Shown: positions 10,981 to 21,780 of the stretch, piece by piece
Layout: each line of letters starts with the position of its first letter
How positions within the stretch are numbered: position 1 is the stretch's first letter
Assembly: GCA_003254885.1 (NCBI GenBank)
Contig: QANT01000399.1
Span: 1-29,275, forward strand
Length of the DNA stretch: 29,275 nt
Reading direction: 5' to 3'
From: Purshia tridentata
Lineage: Eukaryota; Streptophyta; Magnoliopsida; Rosales; Rosaceae
The notes under the pieces: generated by a model
What the model was told of the DNA's origin: nothing
Database searches by the model: none
Seen by the model: the letters and a program-made list of their open reading frames with translations, nothing else
Position numbers and translations under genes: made by a program

Positions 10981-13900
10981 CAGAGAACAATTCAAGTGTG
11001 AGTCCGCACTGTGAAAGTTAGCACCTAACTTGGCCTCTGTGTGCGTGTGTGTGAATGAATGAGCATGCATGCATATATATACATCAATTCCCGTAACTAG
11101 TTTTAAAAATCATTTAACTAAGAGACCATTGTAAGACTGATGTGCAGAGACATGGATGATAATCTTTACCAAAGATGAGGGTGAGGTTGGTGGTAGTTCA
11201 AGAGCTGGCCTGGAAGAGCTGGATGGTGATGCCTAAACATTATGAAAAGTAAAGTCAGTATGATGCCAAATGTATAACATACACTAAAAATCATGTCTGA
11301 TAATATGCAGTTACAAAACCATACTAGTGAAATTTTGGACAGGAGTACTATTGTGATACAAAAAAAATTAATGTTGTATGTGGTTGATTTTGTTATATAG
11401 GCAGTATAATCGATCATTAGATGAAAAAAGAACATAAAAAACTTTAAAATCAGACATAAGAAATGAACTCCCAGCAATATTATGCAGGGAAAGTTCAGTA
11501 CATGCCTGAATACGTTCTGTGGTTCTGCCAATTTCCAAGCCCTGGGCATAGTCACACAACCTCCATACTCCCTCATTAGTCAATTCCTAAGTAGACATCA
11601 AAGGCCATGACAATGAGAAAAAAACAGTATTCATGGGAAGAAGATTAAAGCATCAAAAATCAAAGGTATACAAATAATTTGTCATTTCCACACAAGTCAA
11701 GCTTAATACTATAATACCTGCTTGCCTTCTATTCTATTAATTTTAGTTTCCTGAGACAAAAAGAACAAATCAGTCTTCAACTTCATGTCCATGAAGATAC
11801 TTGTATGAGGGAGAAGAACAGAAATAAAACTATATAAAATATAAGTCACCAGAGTCAGCACTGCGTGTTGAACTTTTCTAAAATCCTTACTGATGCTATC
11901 TGTTTTTCCTTGTAGTTCAATAACCTATAAATGAATTAAAATATTTTCTTGTGAATAAACTTAAGACACCAGAACAATTGAATACGTAAATTATTCATTA
12001 ATATGTAACAGGCCCACCTCCAGGTGTGTCGCAGCTGTATTTTCGATAGTCTCATCTAAATTACGATCCACACTATCGATTTTTGAAGATAATATCCTCT
12101 TAGTGGCCTGAAAAACAGACAATATATTTACGAAGTAAGAAATCCTCCATGCTTTTATTTTTAATTAGAAGAAAAAAATCAATCAATCCAAAAGATGGGC
12201 AAGCATAACAGGTTCAGCAAATTTCCTCAAGCAATATGCAGACAAAAATTGCATCAACTATAACCAATGACCATAAATTCAAAACAGAATAATAAAGAGC
12301 AGTATATACTATGTTCTTCAATAGTGGTGTCCGTCATGCCATCATTAATCTAACATTATTTAATACAGAAGAATAAGTCATTCACTATTTTAAAGTATAA
12401 ACAAAATGAGGGAAAAGGAAAACTTGCCGAAATTGATGTATAAACATTCTCAAGCTGTTTGGAAATAGAGTTGCAAGCATCGGATAAGCTACGTCTTGTT
12501 GCAAACATCATATTAGGAAGTTTCCAACCCTGAAAACGTACAAGAATTGCAAATAAAAAATAAAAATTTGACAAGAGAGCAGAGAGAAGAGGGGAAAAAA
12601 GGTCATACATTCCTTAATTTTCTTGAAACATAATTTGTTTATCTAGCAAAAGAGAGTTAAGATTTTGGGCCAACATCTATCATAATTACAAAATGCGTCA
12701 TTGCAAACCTCTAAAAAGTTTATTGAATATTTATACTCTAAACTTTGTAGAGTATGACAAAAGCACTTGGAAATCCAAAACTTTATAAATTTTTCAAGTC
12801 TTAGGGACAATGCACCTCACTAGACCAAGTCAAGCAGAACCAGGAGCCTCAACAAAGTTAACCTCAATTAAGCAAATCGCATGTTTCAGTAATTTGCTCA
12901 TTGATGTATGCTACAGCTGTACCAGGTGACTTAGAAAAGGTAACCATGAGTATGTCAATTCCAATACCAGTATTACAACTTTGCAGGTAATTTCTCTATA
13001 TTGCCCAAACAAGTATAAACCACAAAAGTCATGGAGAAAATGATAATTTTGCGTATTGGCAAAGTTAATATAGTTTACAATTTTACGGATAAGTAAATAA
13101 AAAAAAAAAAAAGGTTTGATTGGTTGTCCCAAGGGTAAATTTTTAAGCCTCTTATTATATCGTATAGGACAAAACTTCTTACCTTCCACCAAAAGTAGCC
13201 ATATCCTGCCACTACTACAACAATAATTACACCATATCTGCTAGAACCTGCACTAACCAAAAAAAAAGTCAGAGAATACTCATAAACTACTACAAAGCAA
13301 TATATACAACATATTACAAGAGATTATTAATAAATTAATTAATTAAAAAACCAATTTCATGCTCATTCATTTGTGCAATAAGATGTTTGCACATTTTATG
13401 GGATAATATAATATCAAAACTGCACCAATTTTCTTATCAAAGTTCAGTTGACACATGCATTTTTTTACTGATCCAGACGTACTATACCAAAAAATAAAAA
13501 ATCTTTAAAAGCAAATAGAAGGCAACAGGACCTGTTTGCCTTGCAGTTACAATTACTGGTCCACCCCTTGATGCCAATATTTCCAGCTCATGCCGTATGG
13601 TGTCCATCTGTAAAATTTAATTTAAATTTTTAGATCACATTATGCCATCCTCAAGAATATTAATTCCTATGAAGTCCCATAGGAACCCACATGGATGCTG
13701 ACTTAGAACGATAGAGTCAGAACTGCACCTGTGCATAGAGAGGCATCCCTACTCTAATAGAAAACAACATTTTAAAAAAATTCAAATTAAAAATTATATT
13801 AAGCTCAATGTGAAACCTGAGCCATCAAATAGTCGCTGTGTGGTTTCTTAACCACCGGAGTATGATCATCCCGTTTAATTTGCTTCCAAGCAATCTGTGG

Positions 13901-15299
13901 TAAAACACCAAATATTTCATATAGTCAGCATGAAAATTTAAACAAAACCCCAGAGATCATTAAAATGTTTTAAAAATCAAATAATGACAGTCTCTAAGAT
14001 GATACTTGTTTTGAAATCTACTTTAGCTAAGCCCAAAAAAATATGCATCTTATATTTAGATCAAAAGTTCACATATTGCACTAATGCTTACTCAAAAGTC
14101 CGCAAGGACATTGGACCTTTATCCTCCTTTCCTAATTCATATAACTACCCGTTCCTAGGATGCAACATCACCAATTGACAGCAAGACCAGTATGAAATGC
14201 TTTGGATGCAACACATACACAGACTTAAAAATAATGCATATTTAAACATATAGTATATGAAACAGAAGTAGCGTGTGGATTGTGCCTATCTATAAATATG
14301 TTTAATTTCATCTACTACCTTGAATGCACCAGAGACAAGATCAGATACACGTCCTTCTTTTGCAAGAACTGAACCAAGAATACCTAAAACGCATAAGACA
14401 AACCGATTGATTAGAAAAATATATCATTTCATTCCAACAACATAAATTTATACTTTTATGCCCAACATCCCACAGGTGCAATACGTAAGTGCAGAGATCA
14501 TGATAAACTATCAAATAGGTGACGAACCCAAATTGATTTACATGAGGATGAGGTCACCCAGCTACAATGTGAATGGTACTGGACAGGTGACAAAGGGAGA
14601 CTTGAAAATTGAGAAAGAGCAGCATGTAACTTACGCAAGAGAACATTTTCCACACAATGTTAACTCCCAAATGATTTCCTTCCACGTCTATATAGGTTTT
14701 GATACAATATTTAACCAAATTTAATCTTGAAAAAGAAAACTGATAGATATACTTTGGAAACAAAACATCCAATTCACTTAAAAAAGCCACTAGACCATTT
14801 AATAAGACATAAACAGAGTGTACCACTTAAACTAGTTAATAAACACTAAATAGTACACATTTTTTAACAATGTGAAACCAAACCGAACAATATGTCATAT
14901 GATGGTATGATAATCAAATATCGACATGGCTCTACTTCCATAGTCTCAGACGCCTAATGCCACTTGCACAACATCGTGATAACAATATACTAAACAAAAA
15001 ACAAAAAAGGGAATTATATCTCCTCCTAGCAATAACCAAATCATTCAATTTAGTTTTCCATATGCTTAGGATCTAGGGCGCGTCCCGAACCCTAAATTTT
15101 CTCCGTCAGTACCATACCAAAAATAAAAACTGAAAATAATACACTGATTTGGGACTAGATTCTAAAGGGTTTGGAAAGATGCCAAAACATATTACTATGA
15201 ACTCTGAGTTATAACGAAATTGAGAGAGTAGGGAGAAGTCAAGGGATTGTACGGACCTGCACCAACCAGAATGGTAAGCTTGCCCAGAGGTAGAGCCAT
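9441..15299 (-). CDS. DUF1664 family membrane/coiled-coil protein, 14 exons, 368 aa
   Basis: Plant-specific protein of unknown biochemical role. Exons: 15299-15257, 14383-14319, 13894-13817, 13607-13532, 13247-13183, 12529-12428, 12107-12018, 11924-11850, 11750-11718, 11586-11506, 11232-11170, 10823-10764, 10092-10030, 9653-9441 (1107 nt in total). The N-terminus (MALPLGKLTILVGAGILGSV) is hydrophobic. A second strong membrane segment, GVIIVVVVAGYGYFWW, lies at about residues 92-108. The DUF1664 core follows (GWKLPNMMF, then an amphipathic Ser/Lys/Glu-rich region likely to form a coiled coil), with heptad-like helices to about residue 235. The C-terminal third is Ser/Pro/Gly-rich and probably disordered. 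Introns 6 and 10 have GC donors (TCG|GCAAGT, CAG|GCATGT); the nearby GT alternatives tested break the frame. Exons 11 and 12 are tandem duplicates. Family assignment is from recognition of the motif pattern; localisation is not evident. Confidence 0.88.
10764..11232 (-). repeat. Duplicated exons 11 and 12 of the DUF1664 gene
   Basis: Exon 11 (11232-11170, 63 nt) encodes ASPSSSSRPALELPPTSPSS plus Leu. Exon 12 (10823-10764, 60 nt) encodes VTPSKSSRSALELPPISPSR. Both are phase 0-0, so either could be gained or skipped without a frameshift. The shared Ser/Pro core is clear in protein and nucleotides. The two are separated by a 346-nt intron. Confidence 0.8.
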
Positions 15300-15440
15300 C
15301 GACTGTGATATTTATATTTAGGTATCGTCTCGTGGAGACTAATCTGCGGAGCGATGCGGCATCTAAGCCTCTTTGGAGATCGCAGAATTGGTGAATTGTT
15401 AGGCAAGAAAAGCCCTATCTCTGTCTCTCTCTTTCTCGGT

Positions 15441-15475
<35 letters not shown>

Positions 15476-16105
15476 CTACTACTGAGAAAACTGAGAATCG
15501 ACTACTTCTGCACTTACCGCGAGAACCCTATTTTGCACTGTGCACGCAAAAGGACCTTGGATGGTGTTAAGTTACATAAATGCCCCTTTAAATATGATTT
15601 ATTGTTCTATGTTTTTTCTTTTCTTTTTTGCCCCCGCCCCCGGGTATATTAATAAAGGAAAACAATCTCAAAAACAGGTAGAGTCAACGTGAATCAAAAT
15701 TTTATTAGAAGCCATTCAATGACCCAAAGCTAATAAAGACACCAGCAATAAAATTGTATGGTAAAACAAAATTTGTTGTACGAATAATATGTAAAATTGA
15801 TTACTTTTCAAATAAAAGCAGGAATACAATACTTTATAACCTATTTAAATAGTGGCGGGCAAAATTAATAATGTTTTCTCCTAAAAGAGTGAGAGAGAGA
15901 GAGAGATGAAGCTTTCAAAGACATGCTGGTCCTTTTCTTTATTGATCGACATAAAAAAAAATATATAGTTTTCTTTAGTGACTCATAAATTGCTAGCCAT
16001 CTTTACTCATTACAATTGGTTTGAATTTAATACTTCAATTAATTTTTTTCATTATCCTCCTTATACATTATTATTTGTAAGTGGCAATGGCATTGCCAAA
16101 ACACC
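15300..16105. other. Promoter and 5' flank of the DUF1664 gene, then intergenic
   Basis: About 15300-15560 is the probable leader and core promoter, with the CT microsatellite at 15443-15473. The rest is AT-rich, with a short GA run at 15891-15906 and a GC-rich patch CCCCCGCCCCCGGG near 15631-15644. No TATA box stands out. Confidence 0.5.
15443..15473. repeat. (CT)n/(GA)n microsatellite upstream of the DUF1664 gene
   Basis: About 15 CT dinucleotides, lying 144-174 bp upstream of the DUF1664 ATG and so (GA)n on the coding strand. A looser CT-rich stretch lies at 15421-15442. CT/GA microsatellites are common in plant 5' UTRs and core promoters, so this may fall in the leader. Confidence 0.8.
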
Positions 16106-16108
16106 TTA

Positions 16109-16448
16109 GGAGGTGTATTCAATTAAGATTCTAATCGATTTTAAAACAATTTAAAAATTTATAGAAATTTAAGTGCATTCAATTCAGAATTTTAAAGATT
16201 CCATAAAAATATAGGTGTATTCAATCTCTTATGAATTTTAAAGAATTTCATTTAAATGGTGAATTTTGATGAATTTTGATGGATTTTAAACATAAAAAAA
16301 AGACAATGAGAATTCCAATATTTCCCCCTTGAGTTTTGAATTCCATAGAATTCCATAAGAATCCATAAAATCCATAAAATCTACAAAAATTTATAATTCT
16401 TTTAAAATCTATTAAAATATATTAAAATCTCAATTGAATACACCCTTC
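16109..16448. mobile_element. MITE, PIF/Harbinger (Tourist)-like, 340 bp
   Basis: The left end GGAGGTGTATTCAATTAAGA pairs with the right end, whose reverse complement is GAAGGGTGTATTCAATTGAG; one gap separates them. Both sides are flanked by TTA (16106-16108 and 16449-16451), the 3-bp target typical of PIF/Harbinger. The interior is AT-rich with repeats of GTGTATTCAAT and AATCCATAAAATCCATAAAA and no coding capacity. Confidence 0.75.
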
Positions 16449-16605
16449 TTAAGTCTATAATGAATTATCTCCCAAGTCTATAATTGAATTGACCCCTTTG
16501 CCCCTTGTTAGATCCGCCACTTAATATAAGGCCTCCTTTGGGAACTACAAAAAGTTGGTTTACATTTATTAAATATTTGTGTATCAATATATCATTGAAC
16601 ATATA

Positions 16606-17065
16606 GGGCTCGTTTGGTTTACGGAATTAATTTCCTATGCATTTTCCAGGGTAAAAGGAATGTAAGATTCATATTACTGTGTTTGGTAACGCTAGAAAAG
16701 TAAACAAGAATTACCTTTTCATTTCCATTCCCATGTTTGGTAAGTGTAGGAATAATAAATAAAAATTATCCAATTTTCCAATTATATCCTATATGAGTAT
16801 AAAAAGAATATGTAATAAATGGTTGGCTAGATTTGAAATTTTAAAAAATTGGTAAGGATAAATTTATTTAAAAAATATGCAATAAATGCTTTCCCAAGAA
16901 GGGGAAAACAAAACCCAAGCTTGAGCAAGGATATCATTTTCCCTCTAATAGGGGCATCAGATTCCCTTGAGTCAGGAAACCATTTCCCTTCCCTGCACTT
17001 GCCAAACGTAGAAATGGAATTGATTTCCCATTCTCAAGCCTCCAAAACTTGAACCAAACAAGCCC
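16606..17065. mobile_element. MITE with GGGCTYGTTTGGTT ends, 460 bp
   Basis: The left end GGGCTCGTTTGGTT and the reverse complement of the right end, GGGCTTGTTTGGTT, differ at one base in 14. ATA flanks both sides (16603-16605 and 17066-17068). The interior has further TGTTTGGTAA copies and no credible gene. The GTTTGG-type end is common to plant non-autonomous elements. The class (PIF/Harbinger-like by 3-bp duplication) is tentative because ATA is not the usual TTA/TAA. Confidence 0.65.
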
Positions 17066-17641
17066 ATAGGGTTATTTGCATTTCAAAGTTTCTTGCAGTT
17101 GGAACTAAGTATATTCACATTAATCACAACTATAGCCTCGCGGTTTTTTGGTGGTATTCGACAACTCTACGTTAATTTAGTGAGGGAAAATGTGACACGT
17201 TTAACATTCTGTGTTCAAGTATGGCCACCAAAGGTGGTCCACAGGCAACAATTGAGTTTTCATTATTTCCAGTCAATTTTCTCGCCAAACCATCCATATT
17301 TCTCATTTTTCTGACGTACGTACATATATACATATAGATAGCTTCCGATAAAGAATTCCTTATTTACTAAATGAAGGATCCTTTTATAAGGCCTATACTA
17401 GTTATTTTGTGTCAATCCAAACCATTTATGTTTTATATCTCCATTGATAGATCATTATTTTAAAAAATTAGCTAAATAAAAACTATTTACCCATTTGATT
17501 AAGTAGTCAAAGTTTGGGTGTTTATAGACGAACTTCTTGTTCATCTATTTGTTTGATCCAAATTGGATATCTTAACAATTTTCGATTTGGCTAAAATGAA
17601 GGTTCAGATTGAAACAAAATTACCCATGTGGGCCCCACTGG

Positions 17642-17675
17642 GGGATCCCTCATTGAACACTAAATGAGGGATCCC
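17642..17675. repeat. Perfect 13-bp inverted repeat around GGGATCCCTCATT
   Basis: GGGATCCCTCATT (17642-17654) pairs exactly with AATGAGGGATCCC (17663-17675) across an 8-nt loop. A related direct copy, ACTAAATGAAGGATCC, lies near 17366-17381. The pair may mark the edges of a degraded element of about 300 bp. Confidence 0.7.
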
Positions 17676-17705
17676 TTATTGGAAGTTACTTATAATTAAG
17701 CTACT

Positions 17706-17826
17706 TATACCCATTTCAAAGAGAGGTAGAGAGAGACTGAGAGAGGGAGAAGACGATCTAAGAGAGGAGACTGAGAGAAAAGATAATTCAAGAGAGAAAG
17801 AGATTGAGAGAGAAAAGACAATTCAA
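17706..17826. repeat. GA-rich purine tract with diverged tandem units
   Basis: Nearly all purine on the plus strand. Units of the form GAGACTGAGAGAAAAGATAATTCAA and its near-copy starting about 34 bp later are visible in the right half (the full units are at about 17768 and 17802). The long reading frame on the minus strand here is low complexity and is not taken as a gene. Confidence 0.6.
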
Positions 17827-18056
17827 AGAACACTAAAGAGTAAATAAAGAGTATGAGGATTGAAAAAAGTATAAACGTATATTCTAAAATATAGACAGTT
17901 ATGATCATTTGAGTTGTAGATCTAAAGATAATGTTCTTACTTTTTTTAAAGTAAGGACATTCTTCCATATACATGTGAGAAACTAGGCCAAACGAAGCCA
18001 ATACGTCTACTACATTTTGAAACACCACAAATTATTTAATTCTACAGCGCTGGCAT

Positions 18057-18082
18057 ACATATATATATATATATATATATAT
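18057..18082. repeat. (AT)n microsatellite downstream of the WRKY gene
   Basis: An uninterrupted AT run ending before TCGATCATAAAG. It lies about 400 bp past the WRKY stop codon. Confidence 0.85.
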
Positions 18083-18363
18083 CGATCATAAAGTATAGTT
18101 GGCAAAAGCAGCAGCCATTCCCTACTGCTTCGGTATATCTCCATATATATATCTCCAAATGAGCGTACGTTGTCCTTAACTATGAGTGTTATATGATATC
18201 CAAAAATCATGCATCATGCATATATGGTACATGTACGTGCTGCTTCACATAATTAATCGCAGTTTTTGAAATAGAGGGGCATAATTTTAATCAAATTATA
18301 TGGAAAATAATTCATCAACGTACATGATGACTAGAATCTGAATATATCCCTGAGGCACATAAC

Positions 18364-18369
18364 TTTATT
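18364..18369 (-). terminator. Candidate poly(A) signal AATAAA of the WRKY gene
   Basis: The minus strand reads AATAAA 110 nt past the WRKY stop codon, at a suitable distance for a near-upstream element. Plant polyadenylation signals are loose, so this is only a candidate. Confidence 0.35.
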
Positions 18370-18478
18370 ATTGGTTCAAAAGTGAAGAGTAATTTACAAA
18401 GTGAATGTACGTAAATAATTAATTGTCTGTGCATAGTTGTACTGCACAGCGGCATATATATATTAACTAGTTAAAAAC

Positions 18479-19953
18479 TTAAAATGAAGTGTAGATTTGC
18501 ATCTGGCTCAAGATATGCTCAAAGTTATCGGTAGACTTCTCAATTGGATGCGAATGCATGCCTTCATAAGTTGTCACAACGACTCCTTCGTCTTTGGTTA
18601 ATCTTTGAACTTGCTTTTTCACATTGCACCCCTGATGCGTGCACCGGTAGTAGCTTCTATAGTCAATAAACAAAGAAACAAGTTAACTCCATCAATATTA
18701 ATTAAAAAACCATATATAGATAAACAAAGTTAATTAATTAATTACATATATATATATATAACATATGTTTGAATCTCTGTCAACTCTTTCAATACCATCA
18801 AGTCTTGAATATATATTAATTATTGATTTCTGTACACGTAAGTTGTCTAGCTTGAATCCAAGACATTTTCTAGCCCATACAAAAAAGGCTCTGGAGTCTG
18901 GAACGCTTAAGTGTTAATATGAAGTTTATATGAAGTTTTCAAGTGAGATTTATCTCTCGTTGAATTGAAGCATACAAATCAGTAGAAATTAGGCTGCAAT
19001 TAATGATATTTGTGAGATTGTGAGATACACACATATATATTCAAAGTGTTAATTTACTTTAATTGTTCAACCAAGTTCATGGAATTAATTGCAGGACTTG
19101 ATCGAGAATAATGGGTGCCAAATTGGACATCATCATCGATCATCATCTTAAATGAAGAGTCGATCGATCTGTTTAATAGGAATCCTTGATTAGCATAGTG
19201 GCATATATATGCACATTAATCTCTCTATATAACAGATGACCACTGAGTAATCAGGATCAAACACATGCATTATATATATAGCTAACATACAAATAAATAT
19301 GTAATCAGAATATTTGAAACCCTATGTCGATCAACAAGAATGGTTTATTAGGCAGCGAGCCGTAATTAAAATAGGTTAATTCATGCCATATTATTTATTA
19401 TTTATCAGAAAGATTTTCAATCAGCTATGTTATAATATATATGAAATTGATCCAAAAATAGTACTGACCTTGGGAACTTGTTATTCTTGACTGCTTTTTG
19501 GCCATACTTCCTCCACCTATATCCATCGTCAAGTATATCAACTTGACTCCTCGTTTGAAAAGCATATCTGGGCTTTCGGATCTTCTTCTCCGCTCCCTTT
19601 TTGGTTCCCAACCTCATGACTCCACTAGTAATTTGATGAGGATCAGGCGCAAGCCCAAAGCTGCTTTTGCTTTGAGCCCTTTGCAGAGAATTAATATCAA
19701 TATTAATATCATTGTTGTTGTTGTTACTACTAATATTGTTTGGAACCTCCATCTCCGACATCAGTCCCAAGAACCCATTCGACGACGACTTGTTATTGCT
19801 TTGGAGGAATTGATGATCATGAGCAGTAGTATTATAATAAGCCTGATGATGAGGATTCGCCATGTTCAGTGACAACAAGGAAGAAGCTGCAGGTACAGGT
19901 GGCGTCGATGAAGGCGATGAACACGAATAAAATGTTGGGTAGCTTTCCATCAT
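18479..19953 (-). CDS. WRKY75-like: WRKY transcription factor, group IIc (WRKY75/45-like), 220 aa
   Basis: Nuclear DNA-binding regulator that recognises W-boxes (TTGACY). Two exons: 19953-19469 and 18656-18479, with an 812-nt intron. The splice is phase 2, inside the Arg codon of the PR-SYYR junction, which is the conserved R-type intron site of WRKY genes. The single WRKY domain has WRKYGQK at 146-152 and a C-X4-C-X23-H-X-H zinc finger (Cys167, Cys172, His196, His198). A basic KKIRKPR tract precedes the domain and may serve as nuclear localisation signal. The tail [17 protein letters not shown] resembles Arabidopsis WRKY75 and WRKY45, which are linked to phosphate starvation, root growth and senescence. 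The N-terminus is Ser/Asn-rich and low complexity. Orthology among IIc members is inferred. Confidence 0.95.
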
Positions 19954-20112
19954 AGCAGAGAATGAGTACGTGCGAGAGATAGAGATAGAGAGATGAATAT
20001 TGATCTGATCAAATATTCAAATATATATGGTTTTGTAATTATGTGGCTATAAAGCTGGGTTTCTCTCTTTTTCCTTAGAATTAATTTAAGGAAGTGAGAG
20101 GCGGCTCGGTGG

Positions 20113-20120
20113 CTTTATAG
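20113..20120 (-). promoter_or_regulatory. TATA box of the WRKY gene
   Basis: The minus strand reads CTATAAAG about 160 bp upstream of the WRKY ATG, giving a plausible leader of roughly 130 nt. A second TATA-like string, CTTTATAGCC, read on the minus strand near 20045-20054, is closer to the ATG and its main orientation is the reverse one. Confidence 0.5.
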
Positions 20121-20357
20121 CGTCTAGCTTTTTTTGTCCTATGTTTGATGTCGTAAACGGCACGAAAAGCAGGGAAGGGAAGCTAGTGATCATATATTAG
20201 TAAAGAATTAATTAGTAATGGTCATTCCACAAAGATAATTCATCCTCAAACAAATTAAATTAAAGTACAATATTTGAGGTTTCATGATTAAGTTGGAAAA
20301 TAATGTAATTGCATATTATTTAGCAATATTTTAATACATAATTAATCTTGGTTGGTT

Positions 20358-20363
20358 TTGACT
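20358..20363 (+). promoter_or_regulatory. W-box TTGACT upstream of the WRKY gene
   Basis: TTGACT lies about 405 bp upstream of the WRKY ATG. Further W-box cores are at 21295-21300 (TTGACT), 21494-21499 (TTGACT) and 21501-21506 (TTGACC), the last two almost adjacent. WRKY promoters are often auto- or cross-regulated through W-boxes; use of these copies is inferred. Confidence 0.4.
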
Positions 20364-21334
20364 AAAAGTTAACCCAGACGGCGCGGGGATACTTTTCTTT
20401 GAAATTTGAAACAATATATATGCTTGTATTTTAATTTAACAAAAATAATAATAATAATATATTTGTGATATTTGTATTGTAGCTTAATTATTCACATGTG
20501 CATGATATATAGAATTATCAATTATAGACCATATCCAAAGTTTCTTTGGCTTTGGTGGACTATATAATAATGTAAGCAGCCCCACGAGTAGTCTGGGGCC
20601 ATGTAATTAAAGTTAATTGTGACACACAGTCCTGCGTGTCTCGTAGTAGAGGCGCGGTTTCTTCAGTCAGAAACATGTGTTTTCATATTATATTGATGTA
20701 ATCTGTTGTTTCCTTATCGATCTCATCAATTCTTTTTTTATGTCGACTGATCAAACAAATTTTTTAATTTTTTTTCCAAATTAGGAACTGTTAATTAAAA
20801 TTATTAAACTGTTTTGTTCAGAAACTTATGGAAAAATTAATGAGGTAAGTGGGCATTGGGAACTCTTAATTAAGTACTATTTCGCCCCGTTGTTAAGAGC
20901 TTTGTTGCTCATGAAAGTCTTGCGAATTTCAGTCACAATCTTGATATGGGATGTGTATGTAGTTTATATGTTGGGGTTCTATTCAAATAAGTTGGACAAA
21001 ACTTGATCAAAATTAAACCTTGTAATTAGAGTACTATATATTCAAATAAGTTGGACACTGTACGAGGGATGATATCACATGATTATCTTCCTGGAAGTAT
21101 GTATTAGGGTAATAAGGGCTCGTTGAAACTAAGAACCAGCTGTTATATTTGCTAATGCAATTGGTACGTACGTTCAAGAATTAATTTTTCCATATATCTT
21201 CCAACTTTTGGTTTTGTCTAGAATATACAGTTATCGATCTGGATTCAATGGATGTGGAAAGTTCAAAATAACAACTATTTATTGTCCACGCGGGTTGACT
21301 AATGTAGAAGACCAGAGAAAATGATCAAAGGATC

Positions 21335-21335
21335 A

Positions 21336-21361
<26 letters not shown>
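21335..21361. repeat. (AT)n microsatellite in the WRKY upstream region
   Basis: An uninterrupted AT run following AGGATC, about 1.4 kb upstream of the WRKY ATG. Confidence 0.85.
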
Positions 21362-21368
<7 letters not shown>

Positions 21369-21780
21369 CTGAAACTCATCAGAATATTTATAAGGTATTG
21401 TAACAAAAAATAAAAAGAATATTTATTAGGTAAAAATGCAGTTCGTACTCATTAGCAGGTAATAAAAAATAAGCTTGTTTTCGTCGGATCGCATTGACTG
21501 TTGACCATTAGCTAGTTTTAATAATAGTCCTTTCTACTAGAAAGCAGGACTAAGTTTTTGGTATAAGATTAAACTTCCAGTTTCATATATCGAATATTTT
21601 CCTTCTCTTGGAAGAGCAAGAAAGATGAAGAGAGACAGATTAATGGGCACGTGGGTTTGAATTAATATTTTCTAGCATTGCACGAAATGAAGGAAAGTCA
21701 CTAGCAGTAGCTAGCTAGTGATGGCGGGCTGAGTTTTTAAGGTTTTTTAATGGTTGGTAGTCAGTTATTACTAATTAAAA

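Larger units (their letters stand above)
17069..18363. other. Intergenic between MITE and WRKY 3' end
   Basis: Holds a degraded repeat (17366-17675), the purine tract and an AT microsatellite. Frames such as that at 17705-18028 on the minus strand are low complexity. No gene supported. Confidence 0.6.

Noticed and set aside
11166..11576. A 136-codon open frame on the minus strand
   Set aside because: It runs out of frame through exon 10, intron 10 and exon 11 of the DUF1664 gene; the homologous frame needs the intron removed.
14458..14724. An 88-codon plus-strand frame
   Set aside because: Lies in intron 1 of the DUF1664 gene on the opposite strand, overlaps a similar minus-strand frame and resembles no family I know.
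17705..18028. A 107-codon minus-strand frame
   Set aside because: Half of it is translated GA-rich low-complexity repeat; no conserved motif.
19498..19872. A 124-codon open frame on the plus strand
   Set aside because: Antisense shadow of WRKY exon 1, driven by its Asn/Ser-rich codons.
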